64,000 nucleotides of DNA from Bacillus proteolyticus. GTDB lineage: Bacteria > Bacillota > Bacilli > Bacillales > Bacillaceae_G. The position numbers and the translations under genes are program-made. This document shows positions 54,859 to 64,000 of the stretch, piece by piece (within the stretch, counting starts at the first letter, position 1; each line of letters opens with the position of its first letter). The stretch lies in the NCBI RefSeq assembly GCF_001884065.1, contig NZ_MACH01000008.1, forward strand, positions 62,001-126,000, in the 5' to 3' direction. Under the pieces are notes generated by a model. It saw nothing but the letters and a program-made list of their open reading frames with translations. It made no database searches and was not told the origin of the DNA.

Positions 54859-56970
54859 ATGAATAGCTTACTGATCATTAATTGGCTGGCTGCCATTGCT
54901 GTTATTGCTTATGCGGGATATTTGTTTGTATATCTTATACGAACGAGGATGGCCTACATACAATTAGGAAAAAAGATTGAATTTGACCGTCGTTTTAAAG
55001 AGCGTTGGGATCTTCTTAAGGTCAATGTTTTCGGTCAGAAAAAGCTGCTGAAAGATAAAAAGAGCGGCATCATTCACGTTATGTTCTTTTACGGATTTAT
55101 TCTTGTCCAATTTGGAGCAATTGACTTCGTTTGGAAAGGGCTCGCACCAGGATCACATCTTCCACTTGGACCACTATACCCTGCATTTACATTCTTCCAG
55201 GAAATTGTCACACTTGTTATTTTAATTGCAGTCTTTTGGGCTTTCCATAGACGCTATGTTGAAAAGCTTGTTCGTTTAAAACGTAATTTCAAATCAGGTC
55301 TTGTTCTTATCTTTATTGGTGGCTTAATGATTTCTGTGCTACTTGGTAATGGGATGGGAATTATATGGCACGGTGAGGAGCTTTCATGGAGTGAACCAAT
55401 CGCTTCTGCAATCGCTTACGTTTTCTCAGGGATAAATGAAACCGTAGCCATTTCTGTGTTCTATTTCTCTTGGTGGGTGCATTTACTAATCTTGTTAACA
55501 TTTTTAGTGTATGTTCCACAATCAAAACATGCGCATTTAATTGCTGGACCAGTTAACGTGTTTTTTGGTCGTCTTTCAAATCCGGGAAAACTTGAAAAAA
55601 TCGATTTTGAAGATGAAACACAAGAAACATTCGGTGTTGGTAAAATTGAAGACTTTAGACAAAATCAGCTCGTTGATTTATATGCTTGCGTAGAATGTGG
55701 CCGTTGTACAAATATGTGTCCGGCAACAGGAACAGGCAAAATGTTATCACCGATGGATTTAATTTTAAAACTTCGTGATCATTTAACTGATAAAGGAGCA
55801 GCGGTAACATCAAAAGCACCGTGGGTTCCAGTTGTTGCTTTTAATAATACACAAGGAAATCAGTTAGCGATGATGGCAGCTGGAAAAGGACAACAAGAAT
55901 CAGCAGCTACAGCACTCGCTTACGATCCGAGCTTAATCGGAGATGTTATTACAGAAGAAGAGATTTGGGCATGTACAACGTGCCGTAACTGTGAAGATCA
56001 GTGTCCAGTTATGAATGAACATGTTGATAAAATTATTGATTTACGCCGCTATCTCGTTTTAACAGAAGGGAAAATGGATGCAGAGGCGCAGCGTGCAATG
56101 ACTAATATCGAGCGTCAAGGTAATCCGTGGGGACTGAATCGTAAAGAGCGTGAAACATGGCGTCAAGGTGATGATGAAGTAACAGTTCCAACTGTAAAAG
56201 AGAAATCAAAAGCAGGCGAAGAGTTTGAATACTTATTCTGGGTTGGATCAATGGGTTCGTATGACAACCGCAGTCAGAAGATTGCGATATCATTTGCGAA
56301 GCTAATGAACGAAGCAGACATTTCATTCGCAATTCTTGGTAATAAGGAAAAGAACTCTGGTGATACACCGCGCCGCCTCGGAAACGAATTTGTATTCCAA
56401 GAGATGGCAACGAAAAACATTGAAGAATTTGAAAAAGCAGGAGTGAAGAAAATCGTTACGATTGACCCTCATGCTTATAACACTTTTAAAAATGAGTACC
56501 CGGACTTCGGCTTACAAGCAGAAGTCTATCATCATACAGAATTACTAGCCCAGTGGGTGAAGGAAGGACGTTTAAAACCTGTCCATTCTATTGAAGAAAC
56601 AGTTACGTACCATGATTCCTGTTACTTAGGAAGATACAACGAAGTATATGAGGCACCGCGCGATATTCTAAAAGCAATTCCAGGTGTAAACTTTGTAGAA
56701 ATGGCGCGTAACCGTGAAACGGGAATGTGCTGTGGTGCAGGTGGCGGCTTAATGTGGATGGAAGAAACGGCTGGTTCTCGTATTAACGTTGCTCGTACAG
56801 AACAAGCGCTGGCTGTACAACCGTCAATTATCGGTACAGGATGCCCATATTGCTTAACGATGATTAGTGACGGTACGAAAGCGAAAGAAGTTGAAGAAAC
56901 GGTTCAAACTCTGGACGTAACAGAGATTTTAGAACGCTCAGTTATCGGACAGAAGAAAGAAGCAATCTAG
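54859..56970 (+). CDS. fadF: Iron-sulfur electron-transfer protein FadF (YwjF)
   Basis: 703 residues. Six membrane segments in the first 230 residues resemble the NarI/heterodisulfide-reductase b-type domain. Two 4Fe-4S motifs follow, CVECGRCTNMCPATGTGKM (about 275) and CTTCRNCEDQCPV (about 375). A C-terminal CCG domain has HDSCYLGRYNEVYEAPR and MCCGAGGGLMWM. It probably passes electrons from ETF and acyl-CoA dehydrogenases to the quinone pool. The FadR-type operator and the downstream beta-oxidation genes agree with this. Confidence 0.92.
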   Translation: MNSLLIINWLAAIAVIAYAGYLFVYLIRTRMAYIQLGKKIEFDRRFKERWDLLKVNVFGQKKLLKDKKSGIIHVMFFYGFILVQFGAIDFVWKGLAPGSHLPLGPLYPAFTFFQEIVTLVILIAVFWAFHRRYVEKLVRLKRNFKSGLVLIFIGGLMISVLLGNGMGIIWHGEELSWSEPIASAIAYVFSGINETVAISVFYFSWWVHLLILLTFLVYVPQSKHAHLIAGPVNVFFGRLSNPGKLEKIDFEDETQETFGVGKIEDFRQNQLVDLYACVECGRCTNMCPATGTGKMLSPMDLILKLRDHLTDKGAAVTSKAPWVPVVAFNNTQGNQLAMMAAGKGQQESAATALAYDPSLIGDVITEEEIWACTTCRNCEDQCPVMNEHVDKIIDLRRYLVLTEGKMDAEAQRAMTNIERQGNPWGLNRKERETWRQGDDEVTVPTVKEKSKAGEEFEYLFWVGSMGSYDNRSQKIAISFAKLMNEADISFAILGNKEKNSGDTPRRLGNEFVFQEMATKNIEEFEKAGVKKIVTIDPHAYNTFKNEYPDFGLQAEVYHHTELLAQWVKEGRLKPVHSIEETVTYHDSCYLGRYNEVYEAPRDILKAIPGVNFVEMARNRETGMCCGAGGGLMWMEETAGSRINVARTEQALAVQPSIIGTGCPYCLTMISDGTKAKEVEETVQTLDVTEILERSVIGQKKEAI

Positions 56971-56996
56971 TTTGTGGGAATGTATACAACTTTAGA

Positions 56997-57021
56997 AAGA
57001 GGTGCAATTATTGCACCTCTT
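56997..57021 (+). repeat. Perfect 12-bp inverted repeat between fadF and thiolase gene
   Basis: AAGAGGTGCAAT and ATTGCACCTCTT flank a single base. The structure lacks a T-run, so it looks more like an mRNA-processing or attenuation hairpin than a full terminator. Confidence 0.65.
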
Positions 57022-57036
57022 CTCAACGTAGGAATA

Positions 57037-57052
57037 CCGAGCGAGCGCTCGG
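57037..57052. promoter_or_regulatory. TetR-type palindrome upstream of thiolase gene
   Basis: CCGAGCGAGCGCTCGG is a 16-nt palindrome with a 2-nt centre, 30 nt before the thiolase ATG. Its GC content stands out locally. It could be the operator for the TetR regulator encoded at the end of the cluster. Confidence 0.45.
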
Positions 57053-57081
57053 CGTTAAAAAAAGAAATGGGGGAAAGAAAC

Positions 57082-58263
57082 ATGAGTAAAACAGTTATTT
57101 TAAGTGCTGCAAGAACACCGGTTGGGAAATTTGGAGGGACTTTAAAAGACGTGAAAGCAACGGAACTTGGAGGAATCGCAATTAAGGCAGCGCTTGAAAG
57201 GGCGAATATTTCCGCGAGTGATGTTGAAGAAGTTATATTTGGAACGGTTATCCAAGGAGGACAAGGACAAATTCCATCACGCCAAGCAGCAAGAGCGGCT
57301 GGAATTCCTTGGGAAGTGCAGACAGAAACAGTGAATAAAGTTTGTGCATCAGGGCTTCGCGCAGTTACTTTAGCGGATCAAATTATTCGTACTGGTGACC
57401 AATCACTGATTGTAGCTGGTGGAATGGAATCGATGAGTAACAGTCCTTACATTTTACGAGGAGCAAGATGGGGATACAGAATGGGTAATAACGAAGTTAT
57501 CGATTTAAACGTTGCAGACGGTTTAACATGCGCATTTTCAGGTATACACATGGGTGTTTATGGAGGGGAAGTTGCAAAAGAAGACGGGATCTCTCGCGAA
57601 GCACAAGATGAATGGGCATATCGTAGCCATCAACGTGCGGTTTCAGCACATAAGGAAGGTCGTTTTGAAGAGGAGATTGTACCAGTAACAATTCAGCAAA
57701 GAAAAAGCGATCCTATCGTCGTGGCTAAGGATGAGGCGCCACGCGAGGATACAACGATTGAAAAATTAGCAAAATTAAAGCCTGTATTTGATAAGACGTC
57801 AGCGGTGACAGCTGGTAATGCTCCTGGACTAAATGATGGCGGTGCGGCGCTTGTATTAATGAGCGAGGACAGAGCGAAGCAAGAGGGAAGAAAGCCATTA
57901 GCGACAATTTTGGCGCATACAGCAATTGCGGTAGAATCGAAGGATTTCCCAAGAACGCCAGGTTATGCAATTAATGAATTGCTGAAAAAGACAGGTAAGA
58001 CAATTGAAGAAATTGATCTATTTGAAATCAATGAGGCATTTGCGGCGGTAGCAATTGCAAGTACTGAAATTGCAGGGATTGATCCGGAAAAATTGAATGT
58101 AAATGGCGGTGCTGTAGCAATGGGGCATCCAATTGGAGCGAGCGGAGCACGTATTATCGTTACACTTATCCATGCACTGAAGCAGCGCGGCGGCGGAATT
58201 GGAATTGCTTCTATTTGTAGCGGTGGCGGTCAAGGTGATGCAGTGATGATTGAGGTTCATTAA
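57082..58263 (+). CDS. mmgA: Acetyl-CoA acetyltransferase (thiolase, MmgA-like)
   Basis: 393 residues, normal thiolase size. Active-site Cys88 is in [14 protein letters not shown]. The His of [11 protein letters not shown] and Cys of [10 protein letters not shown] complete the site, and NEAFAAVAI is present. It cleaves acetoacetyl- or 3-ketoacyl-CoA. The ATG at 57082 has GGGGGAAAG upstream; an earlier in-frame ATG at 56974 would add an unrelated leader that runs through the hairpins. It starts the mmgA-mmgB-mmgC-like run. Confidence 0.92.
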   Translation: MSKTVILSAARTPVGKFGGTLKDVKATELGGIAIKAALERANISASDVEEVIFGTVIQGGQGQIPSRQAARAAGIPWEVQTETVNKVCASGLRAVTLADQIIRTGDQSLIVAGGMESMSNSPYILRGARWGYRMGNNEVIDLNVADGLTCAFSGIHMGVYGGEVAKEDGISREAQDEWAYRSHQRAVSAHKEGRFEEEIVPVTIQQRKSDPIVVAKDEAPREDTTIEKLAKLKPVFDKTSAVTAGNAPGLNDGGAALVLMSEDRAKQEGRKPLATILAHTAIAVESKDFPRTPGYAINELLKKTGKTIEEIDLFEINEAFAAVAIASTEIAGIDPEKLNVNGGAVAMGHPIGASGARIIVTLIHALKQRGGGIGIASICSGGGQGDAVMIEVH

Positions 58264-58319
58264 TTTACGTTCAGGAAATTTTGGGTTTATTAACAACTTA
58301 TATTAAGGGGGAAGAAAGA

Positions 58320-59171
58320 ATGGGTGTACAAAAAATAGTTGTAATTGGTGCAGGACAAATGGGTTCAGGTATCGCACAAGTGTGTGCAATGGCAGGCTAT
58401 GATGTGAAAGTGCAAGATTTAAAGCAAGAGCAGTTAGACCGAGGGCTAGCTGTTATTTCGAAAAATTTAGCCCGTCAAGTAGAAAAAGGCCGTATGAAGG
58501 AAGAAGAGAAAGAAGCGACTTTAAATCGTCTTACATGGACGCTCGATCTAAATAGTGTCAAAGAAGCGGATCTTGTTATTGAAGCAGCTGTTGAGAAAAT
58601 GGATATTAAAAAGAAAATTTTTGCGAATCTAGATGAAATCGCTCCAGAACACGCAATTTTAGCGACGAATACGTCATCGTTACCAATTACGGAAATTGCA
58701 GCGGTAACGAAACGTCCTGAGAAAGTAATCGGCATGCACTTTATGAATCCAGTTCCAGTTATGAAACTCGTTGAAATTATTCGTGGTTTAGCTACAGATG
58801 ATGCAGTGTACGAAACGATTGAGGATATTACGAAAAAAATCGGGAAAGTGCCAGTGGAAGTAAATGATTTCCCAGGGTTTGTATCGAACCGTATTTTATT
58901 ACCAATGATTAACGAAGCAATCTATACGTTATATGAAGGTGTAGCAACGAAAGAAGCGATTGATGAAGTAATGAAGCTCGGTATGAATCATCCGATGGGG
59001 CCTTTGACACTCGCTGATTTTATCGGTTTAGATACGTGTTTATACATTATGGAAGTGTTGCATGAAGGATTAGGAGATAGTAAATATCGCCCATGTCCAT
59101 TATTACGCAAGTATGTGAATGCAGGATGGTTAGGACGTAAAACGGGTCGTGGTTTCTACGTTTACGAATAA
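58320..59171 (+). CDS. mmgB: 3-hydroxybutyryl-CoA dehydrogenase (MmgB-like)
   Basis: 283 residues, single-function form. The NAD site is [23 protein letters not shown] (about 6-28). Catalytic residues lie in [25 protein letters not shown] (His) and [18 protein letters not shown] (Asn). It oxidises 3-hydroxyacyl-CoA in beta-oxidation. GGGGGAAGAAAG precedes the ATG. It lies between the thiolase and the acyl-CoA dehydrogenases. Confidence 0.93.
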   Translation: MGVQKIVVIGAGQMGSGIAQVCAMAGYDVKVQDLKQEQLDRGLAVISKNLARQVEKGRMKEEEKEATLNRLTWTLDLNSVKEADLVIEAAVEKMDIKKKIFANLDEIAPEHAILATNTSSLPITEIAAVTKRPEKVIGMHFMNPVPVMKLVEIIRGLATDDAVYETIEDITKKIGKVPVEVNDFPGFVSNRILLPMINEAIYTLYEGVATKEAIDEVMKLGMNHPMGPLTLADFIGLDTCLYIMEVLHEGLGDSKYRPCPLLRKYVNAGWLGRKTGRGFYVYE

Positions 59172-59243
59172 AGTCCTCCCTTTATTAAAATAGTGGTCTT
59201 ACCAGATTGTTAAAAAGATATATAGCAAACGGAGGCGAAGTAC

Positions 59244-60374
59244 ATGAATTTTCACTTTACTGAAGAGCAACAAATGATGAGGAAAATGGTTCGAGATTTT
59301 GCGCAGAAGGAAATAGCTCCCTTTGTTCCTAGTATGGAACAAGGGGTGTTCCCGAAAGAGATTTTGCAAAAGATGGGTGAGCTTGGACTAATGGGTATTC
59401 CAGCGCCTGCAAAATATGGCGGGGCAGAAATGGATTTTATTTCTTACATTCTAGCAATTGAGGAAATTTCAAAGGTAAGTGCAACGGTTGGTGTAATTTT
59501 AGCTGTACATACGTCAGTTGGAATGAATCCGATTTTATACTTCGGAACAGAAGAACAGAAGCAGAAATATGTTTCTAAATTGGCGACTGGTGAGTATTTA
59601 GGCGCATTTGCTCTAACAGAACCAAATGCAGGATCAGATGCAGGTAGTTTGAAATCAAGAGCTGTAAAAAAAGACGATCACTACATCATTAATGGATCGA
59701 AAGTATTTATTACGAATGGCGGCGAAGCAAGTACATACATTGTATTCGCTTCTACAAATCCAGAGGCGGGGAAAAGTGGCATTTCTGCATTTATAGTAGA
59801 GAAAGATACGCCAGGCTTAATCATCGGAAAAGATGAGCATAAGATGGGTCTTCTTGGTTCTCGTACAGTGCAACTTACGTTTGAAGATATGAAAGTACCG
59901 GCCGAGAATTTACTTGGTGAAGAAGGACAAGGATTTAAGGTGGCGATGGCGAATTTAGATGTTGGGCGAATTGGAATCGGAGCGCAGGCATTAGGAATCG
60001 CGGAAGCGGCGCTTGCATGTGCGATTGATTATGCGAAAGAGCGCGAGCAATTCGGTAAGCCAATTGCGGCGCAGCAAGGAATCGGATTCAAACTTGCAGA
60101 TATGGCGACTAGCGTAGAAGCAGCGCGATTACTTGTATACAGAGCGGCATCGCTAAGAGCGCAAGGATTACCATGCGGTAAAGAAGCTTCTATTGCGAAA
60201 TTATTTGCTTCTAAGACGGCTGTTGAAGTTGCAATTGAAGCGGTGCAAGTATTTGGCGGTTACGGTTATACAAAAGATTATCCAGTAGAAAGATTTTTCC
60301 GTGATGCGAAGATCACGCAAATATATGAAGGAACGAGCGAAATACAAAAGCTTGTAATTAGTCGAGCTTTATAA
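59244..60374 (+). CDS. Acyl-CoA dehydrogenase
   Basis: 376 residues. The signature AFALTEPNAGSDAGSLKSRA and the C-terminal block [35 protein letters not shown] are diagnostic. The catalytic Glu is in YEGTSE near 363. It forms the trans-2,3 double bond of acyl-CoA and gives electrons to ETF, then FadF. It is a paralogue of the next gene, with many shared stretches such as [24 protein letters not shown], so the two arose by tandem duplication. Confidence 0.93.
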   Translation: MNFHFTEEQQMMRKMVRDFAQKEIAPFVPSMEQGVFPKEILQKMGELGLMGIPAPAKYGGAEMDFISYILAIEEISKVSATVGVILAVHTSVGMNPILYFGTEEQKQKYVSKLATGEYLGAFALTEPNAGSDAGSLKSRAVKKDDHYIINGSKVFITNGGEASTYIVFASTNPEAGKSGISAFIVEKDTPGLIIGKDEHKMGLLGSRTVQLTFEDMKVPAENLLGEEGQGFKVAMANLDVGRIGIGAQALGIAEAALACAIDYAKEREQFGKPIAAQQGIGFKLADMATSVEAARLLVYRAASLRAQGLPCGKEASIAKLFASKTAVEVAIEAVQVFGGYGYTKDYPVERFFRDAKITQIYEGTSEIQKLVISRAL

Positions 60375-60395
60375 AAAGACGAGGGGGAGACGGGA

Positions 60396-61535
60396 ATGCA
60401 TTTTAAATTATCAGAAGAACATGAAATGATAAGAAAAATGGTTCGGGATTTTGCAAGAAATGAAGTAGCACCGACGGCGGCAGAGCGTGATGAGGAAGAG
60501 CGATTTGATCGCGCTTTATTTGATCAAATGGCAGAGCTTGGTTTAACCGGCATTCCGTGGCCTGAAGAGTATGGTGGAATTGGAAGCGATTACTTAGCGT
60601 ATGTAATTGCCATTGAAGAATTATCTCGCGTATGTGCTTCTACAGGCGTAACATTGTCTGCACATACTTCACTTGCTGGTTGGCCAATTTTTAAATTTGG
60701 AACGGAAGAGCAAAAGCAAAAGTTTTTACGACCAATGGCAGAAGGAAAGAAAATTGGCGCATACGGTTTAACGGAACCAAGTTCCGGTTCAGATGCTGGC
60801 GGAATGAGGACAACTGCGAAACGAGATGGAGACCATTACATTTTAAATGGATCGAAAATCTTTATTACAAATGGTGGCATTGCTGATATTTATGTTGTTT
60901 TTGCATTAACAGACCCTGAATCGAAGCAGCGCGGTACGAGCGCATTCATCGTGGAGAGCGATACGCCGGGATTTTCAGTTGGGAAAAAAGAGAGCAAGCT
61001 AGGGATTCGCTCTTCGCCGACTACTGAAATTATGTTTGAAGACTGCCGCATTCCTGTAGAGAATTTACTAGGGGAAGAGGGGCAAGGATTTAAGGTAGCG
61101 ATGCAAACGTTAGACGGCGGTCGTAATGGTATTGCGGCGCAAGCGGTTGGTATTGCACAATCAGCCTTAGATGCTTCTGTAGAATATGCAAGAGAGCGTC
61201 ATCAGTTCGGTAAGCCAATTGCGGCGCAGCAAGGGATTGGCTTTAAACTTGCAGATATGGCAACGGATGTAGAGGCGGCGCGTCTTTTAACATATCAAGC
61301 GGCTTGGCTTGAATCTGAAGGGCTTCCGTACGGGAAAGAGTCAGCGATGTCAAAAGTATTTGCAGGTGATACAGCGATGAAGGTAACGACTGAAGCAGTA
61401 CAAGTATTTGGTGGTTATGGTTATACGAAAGATTATCCAGTAGAGCGTTACATGCGCGATGCAAAGATTACACAGATATATGAGGGAACGCAAGAGATTC
61501 AAAGACTTGTAATTTCTCGTATGTTAACGAAATAG
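60396..61535 (+). CDS. mmgC: Acyl-CoA dehydrogenase (MmgC-like)
   Basis: 379 residues. It has [21 protein letters not shown] and [35 protein letters not shown], with catalytic Glu in YEGTQE. B. subtilis MmgC is the closest named relative that I recognise, but the neighbouring paralogue is nearly as good a candidate for the name. Substrate chain length is not predictable. A terminator follows. Confidence 0.9.
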   Translation: MHFKLSEEHEMIRKMVRDFARNEVAPTAAERDEEERFDRALFDQMAELGLTGIPWPEEYGGIGSDYLAYVIAIEELSRVCASTGVTLSAHTSLAGWPIFKFGTEEQKQKFLRPMAEGKKIGAYGLTEPSSGSDAGGMRTTAKRDGDHYILNGSKIFITNGGIADIYVVFALTDPESKQRGTSAFIVESDTPGFSVGKKESKLGIRSSPTTEIMFEDCRIPVENLLGEEGQGFKVAMQTLDGGRNGIAAQAVGIAQSALDASVEYARERHQFGKPIAAQQGIGFKLADMATDVEAARLLTYQAAWLESEGLPYGKESAMSKVFAGDTAMKVTTEAVQVFGGYGYTKDYPVERYMRDAKITQIYEGTQEIQRLVISRMLTK

Positions 61536-61540
61536 GAACG

Positions 61541-61568
61541 AAAGCGTAGGTATTTTCCTACGCTTTTT
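61541..61568 (+). terminator. Terminator after acyl-CoA dehydrogenase operon
   Basis: AAAGCGTAGG and CCTACGCTTT around TATTTT, followed by TT. Confidence 0.82.
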
Positions 61569-61600
61569 CCTTCCAAAAATAATAGAGAGAGGTGAAGGGG

Positions 61601-62230
61601 ATGGTTAAACATAATGTACATGCATCAGTGAAAGATGAAAAATTAGTTGCGTTAAGGCGTGAACAAATGATTAAAGGTGCGGTGCAACTGTTTAAGCAAA
61701 AAGGGTTCCCACGTACAACAACGAGAGAAATTGCGAAGGCGGCTGGGTTTAGTATTGGAACACTTTATGAGTACATTCGTACAAAAGATGATGTTTTATA
61801 TTTAGTTTGTGATAGTATATATGAACATGTAAAAGAGCGGTTAGAGGAAGTAGTGTGTACAGAGAAGGGAAGTATAGAAAGTTTAAAGATAGCAATAACG
61901 AATTATTTTAAAGTGATGGATGAATTGCAAGAAGAAGTATTAATTATGTATCAAGAGGTACGTTTTTTACCGAAAGAATCACTCCCATATGTATTAGAAA
62001 AAGAGTTTCAAATGGTAGGAATGTTCGAGAATATTTTAGAACAGTGTACGGAAAATGGAACATTTACATTAAATAAAAAAGAAATACAGCTTCTTGCACA
62101 TAATATTTTCATACAAGGACAAATGTGGGGATTTAGACGTTGGGCCCTGCAAAAACTGTATACGCTTGAAGAATATACAGAAATGCAAATTAGGTATGTA
62201 TTGCAAGGGGCGCATATGCTTCCGAAATAA
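61601..62230 (+). CDS. TetR-family transcriptional regulator of the fatty-acid cluster
   Basis: 209 residues. The helix-turn-helix is MIKGAVQLFKQKGFPRTTTREIAKAAGFSIGTLYEYIRTKDDVLYLV (about 25-71). The C-terminal ligand domain is all-helical (TetR_C type). Position at the end of the beta-oxidation cluster suggests it senses acyl-CoA or fatty acids and controls these genes, perhaps through the palindromes at 57037 or 54744. Orthology to FadR is not certain. The ATG at 61601 has GAGAGGTGAAGGGG upstream. Confidence 0.85.
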   Translation: MVKHNVHASVKDEKLVALRREQMIKGAVQLFKQKGFPRTTTREIAKAAGFSIGTLYEYIRTKDDVLYLVCDSIYEHVKERLEEVVCTEKGSIESLKIAITNYFKVMDELQEEVLIMYQEVRFLPKESLPYVLEKEFQMVGMFENILEQCTENGTFTLNKKEIQLLAHNIFIQGQMWGFRRWALQKLYTLEEYTEMQIRYVLQGAHMLPK

Positions 62231-62384
62231 GGAATGGACAAATTATAATTTTATTACCATATTAAAGTTTCCCGTTTTTTTTGTAGCATATTTGTGCGAC
62301 TTTTGTTTATAATGAATAGTATGGATTTTTTTAAGCAGACCGTTATATATAAGGTTATATTTGAAGAAAGGAAGTGCCGCATAA

Positions 62385-62921
62385 GTGAATTTTAAGCAAT
62401 ATTCACCAGAAGAGCTAAAAGAATGTTCAATGATTGAAGTTGTACATAGCGTTTTAGGGGATAAAAGACAAGCAACGACATTCAACGAGTTGGTTCAAGA
62501 AATCGCTCAAGTGCTGGGACTATCTCAAGAGCAAGTTAATGCGAAACTCGCACAATTTTATACAGATTTAAACATCGATGGACGTTTCATTAATTTAGGA
62601 GAAAATCGTTGGGGACTACGCAGCTGGTACCCATATGAGCAAATTGATGAAGAAATCTTACCTCAGCCAAAGCCGAAGAAGAAACGTAAAGTTGAAGAGG
62701 ACGGTTTTGACGACTACATCGAAGAAGATGAAGATGAATTCGACGATGCAGACGGAAATGCAGACGAAGAAGATGATGTAGAAGATTTGGACAAGGTTCT
62801 TGAAGAAGAAGACGCAGATGACGAAGATGATGATCTTGATGATTTAGAAGAAGATGATGAAGAATTCGCAGAAGAAGAAATTGAGTACGATGAAGCTGAA
62901 GAAGAAGAGGAAGAGCTGTAG
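62385..62921 (+). CDS. rpoE: RNA polymerase delta subunit
   Basis: 178 residues. The N-terminal HARE-HTH domain is [35 protein letters not shown] (about 11-45), with [27 protein letters not shown] ending it near 90. The rest is an extremely acidic, disordered Asp/Glu tail. Delta speeds RNA polymerase recycling and affects promoter selectivity. It starts with GTG at 62385, with AAAGGAAGTG upstream. It lies before pyrG, as in B. subtilis. Confidence 0.96.
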   Translation: MNFKQYSPEELKECSMIEVVHSVLGDKRQATTFNELVQEIAQVLGLSQEQVNAKLAQFYTDLNIDGRFINLGENRWGLRSWYPYEQIDEEILPQPKPKKKRKVEEDGFDDYIEEDEDEFDDADGNADEEDDVEDLDKVLEEEDADDEDDDLDDLEEDDEEFAEEEIEYDEAEEEEEEL

Positions 62922-62924
62922 TTC

Positions 62925-62953
62925 TTGACTTTTCATTATCGTCCATGTAGAAT
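62925..62953 (+). promoter_or_regulatory. pyrG promoter
   Basis: TTGACT (62925-62930) and TAGAAT (62948-62953) are 17 nt apart. The -35 begins 4 nt after the rpoE stop. Transcription is expected at the GGGCTC run at 62961. Confidence 0.85.
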
Positions 62954-62960
62954 CATTTTT

Positions 62961-63062
62961 GGGCTCTTTAAAACAGGACGATAATACTTTTAAAGTGTAA
63001 ATATAAAAGAAAATTGCTCCCTACTTATTACTTTATGTGATGAGGGGAGCAATTTTCTTTTT
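62961..63062 (+). promoter_or_regulatory. CTP-sensing attenuation leader of pyrG
   Basis: The expected start is GGGCTC (62961-62966). In B. subtilis low CTP stalls polymerase after GGG and adds extra Gs by slippage; the poly-G 5' end then pairs with a C-rich strand and blocks termination. Here GCTCCC at 63016-63021 is that strand and is also the left arm of the terminator AAAATTGCTCCC/GGGAGCAATTTT (63010-63056), followed by CTTTTTT. The arrangement matches the known mechanism. Confidence 0.9.
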
Positions 63063-63145
63063 TGTTTTTTGTTTAGAAAATAAAAAGAGTCTAACAATAA
63101 GATAGGTACAGTGTTATCTACATACGTTGCGCTTTGCAACGGTGA

Positions 63146-64000
<855 letters not shown>

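Noticed and set aside
62590-62946. 118-residue minus-strand frame opposite rpoE
   Set aside because: It is the His/Leu/Arg-rich reverse reading of the acidic Asp/Glu tail of RpoE, low complexity and without a ribosome site.

Overview
The window is a chromosomal segment of a low-GC Gram-positive spore former of the Bacillus cereus group. The evidence is a PlcR-PapR virulence quorum-sensing locus with PlcR boxes, spore genes (gerQ, cwlJ, rsfA, a PbpG-like protein), B. cereus-type repeats, and long synteny with the ung-ywd / ywf / ywh / ywi / ywj part of the Bacillus subtilis chromosome (B. subtilis order is from memory). plcR encodes a full-length 285-residue protein, so this is not a typical B. 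anthracis, whose plcR carries a nonsense mutation.

Layout. 1-5.2 kb: 5'-end fragment of a ClC chloride channel gene, then a SAM riboswitch controlling metY-metA, and hom with its own promoter. 5.2-9.7 kb: a YczE/YitT-type membrane protein divergent from a LacI-type regulator with a palindrome between them, then a GDSL hydrolase and an ABC exporter. 9.7-21.4 kb: ung, ywdJ, a K+ channel, ywdI, ywdK, the cwlJ-gerQ germination pair, a D,D-carboxypeptidase, hemQ, pta, lipL and rsfA. 21.6-26.2 kb: a Fur-controlled siderophore ABC importer interrupted by a hairpin-rich element. 26.3-36.1 kb: ywfO, a tautomerase, ywhC, ywhD, a PbpG-like PBP, a GDPD, a MerR/MFS pair, speE and speB. 36.1-44.1 kb: a PTS IIC-like protein, a YxeA protein, an MccF-like peptidase, ywiB-argS, a tandem repeat pair, a secreted M28 aminopeptidase and map.

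44.2-47.6 kb: a self-contained ABC exporter plus two-component system (YvfRSTU type). 47.6-49.5 kb: a decayed nprB protease gene, plcR and papR. 49.5-54.5 kb: a GGDEF-EAL protein, uvsE and a cardiolipin synthase. 54.5-54.7 kb: a bcr-like repeat. 54.8-62.2 kb: a fatty-acid beta-oxidation cluster (fadF, mmgA, mmgB, two acyl-CoA dehydrogenases, TetR regulator). 62.4-64 kb: rpoE and pyrG, the latter behind a CTP-type attenuation leader and cut by the window end.

Most notable: (i) three perfect PlcR boxes, at plcR, at papR, and between the M28 aminopeptidase and a gene-free region of stacked hairpins ending in an orphan terminator. In all three a -10-like hexamer begins exactly 22 nt from the box, and the third box has one on both sides, suggesting a PlcR-controlled divergent pair of a peptidase and an undescribed structured RNA. 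(ii) nprB, reported to help mature PapR, is reduced to its signal and propeptide region while plcR-papR is intact. No CRISPR array, tRNA, rRNA, prophage or insertion-sequence transposase was seen.
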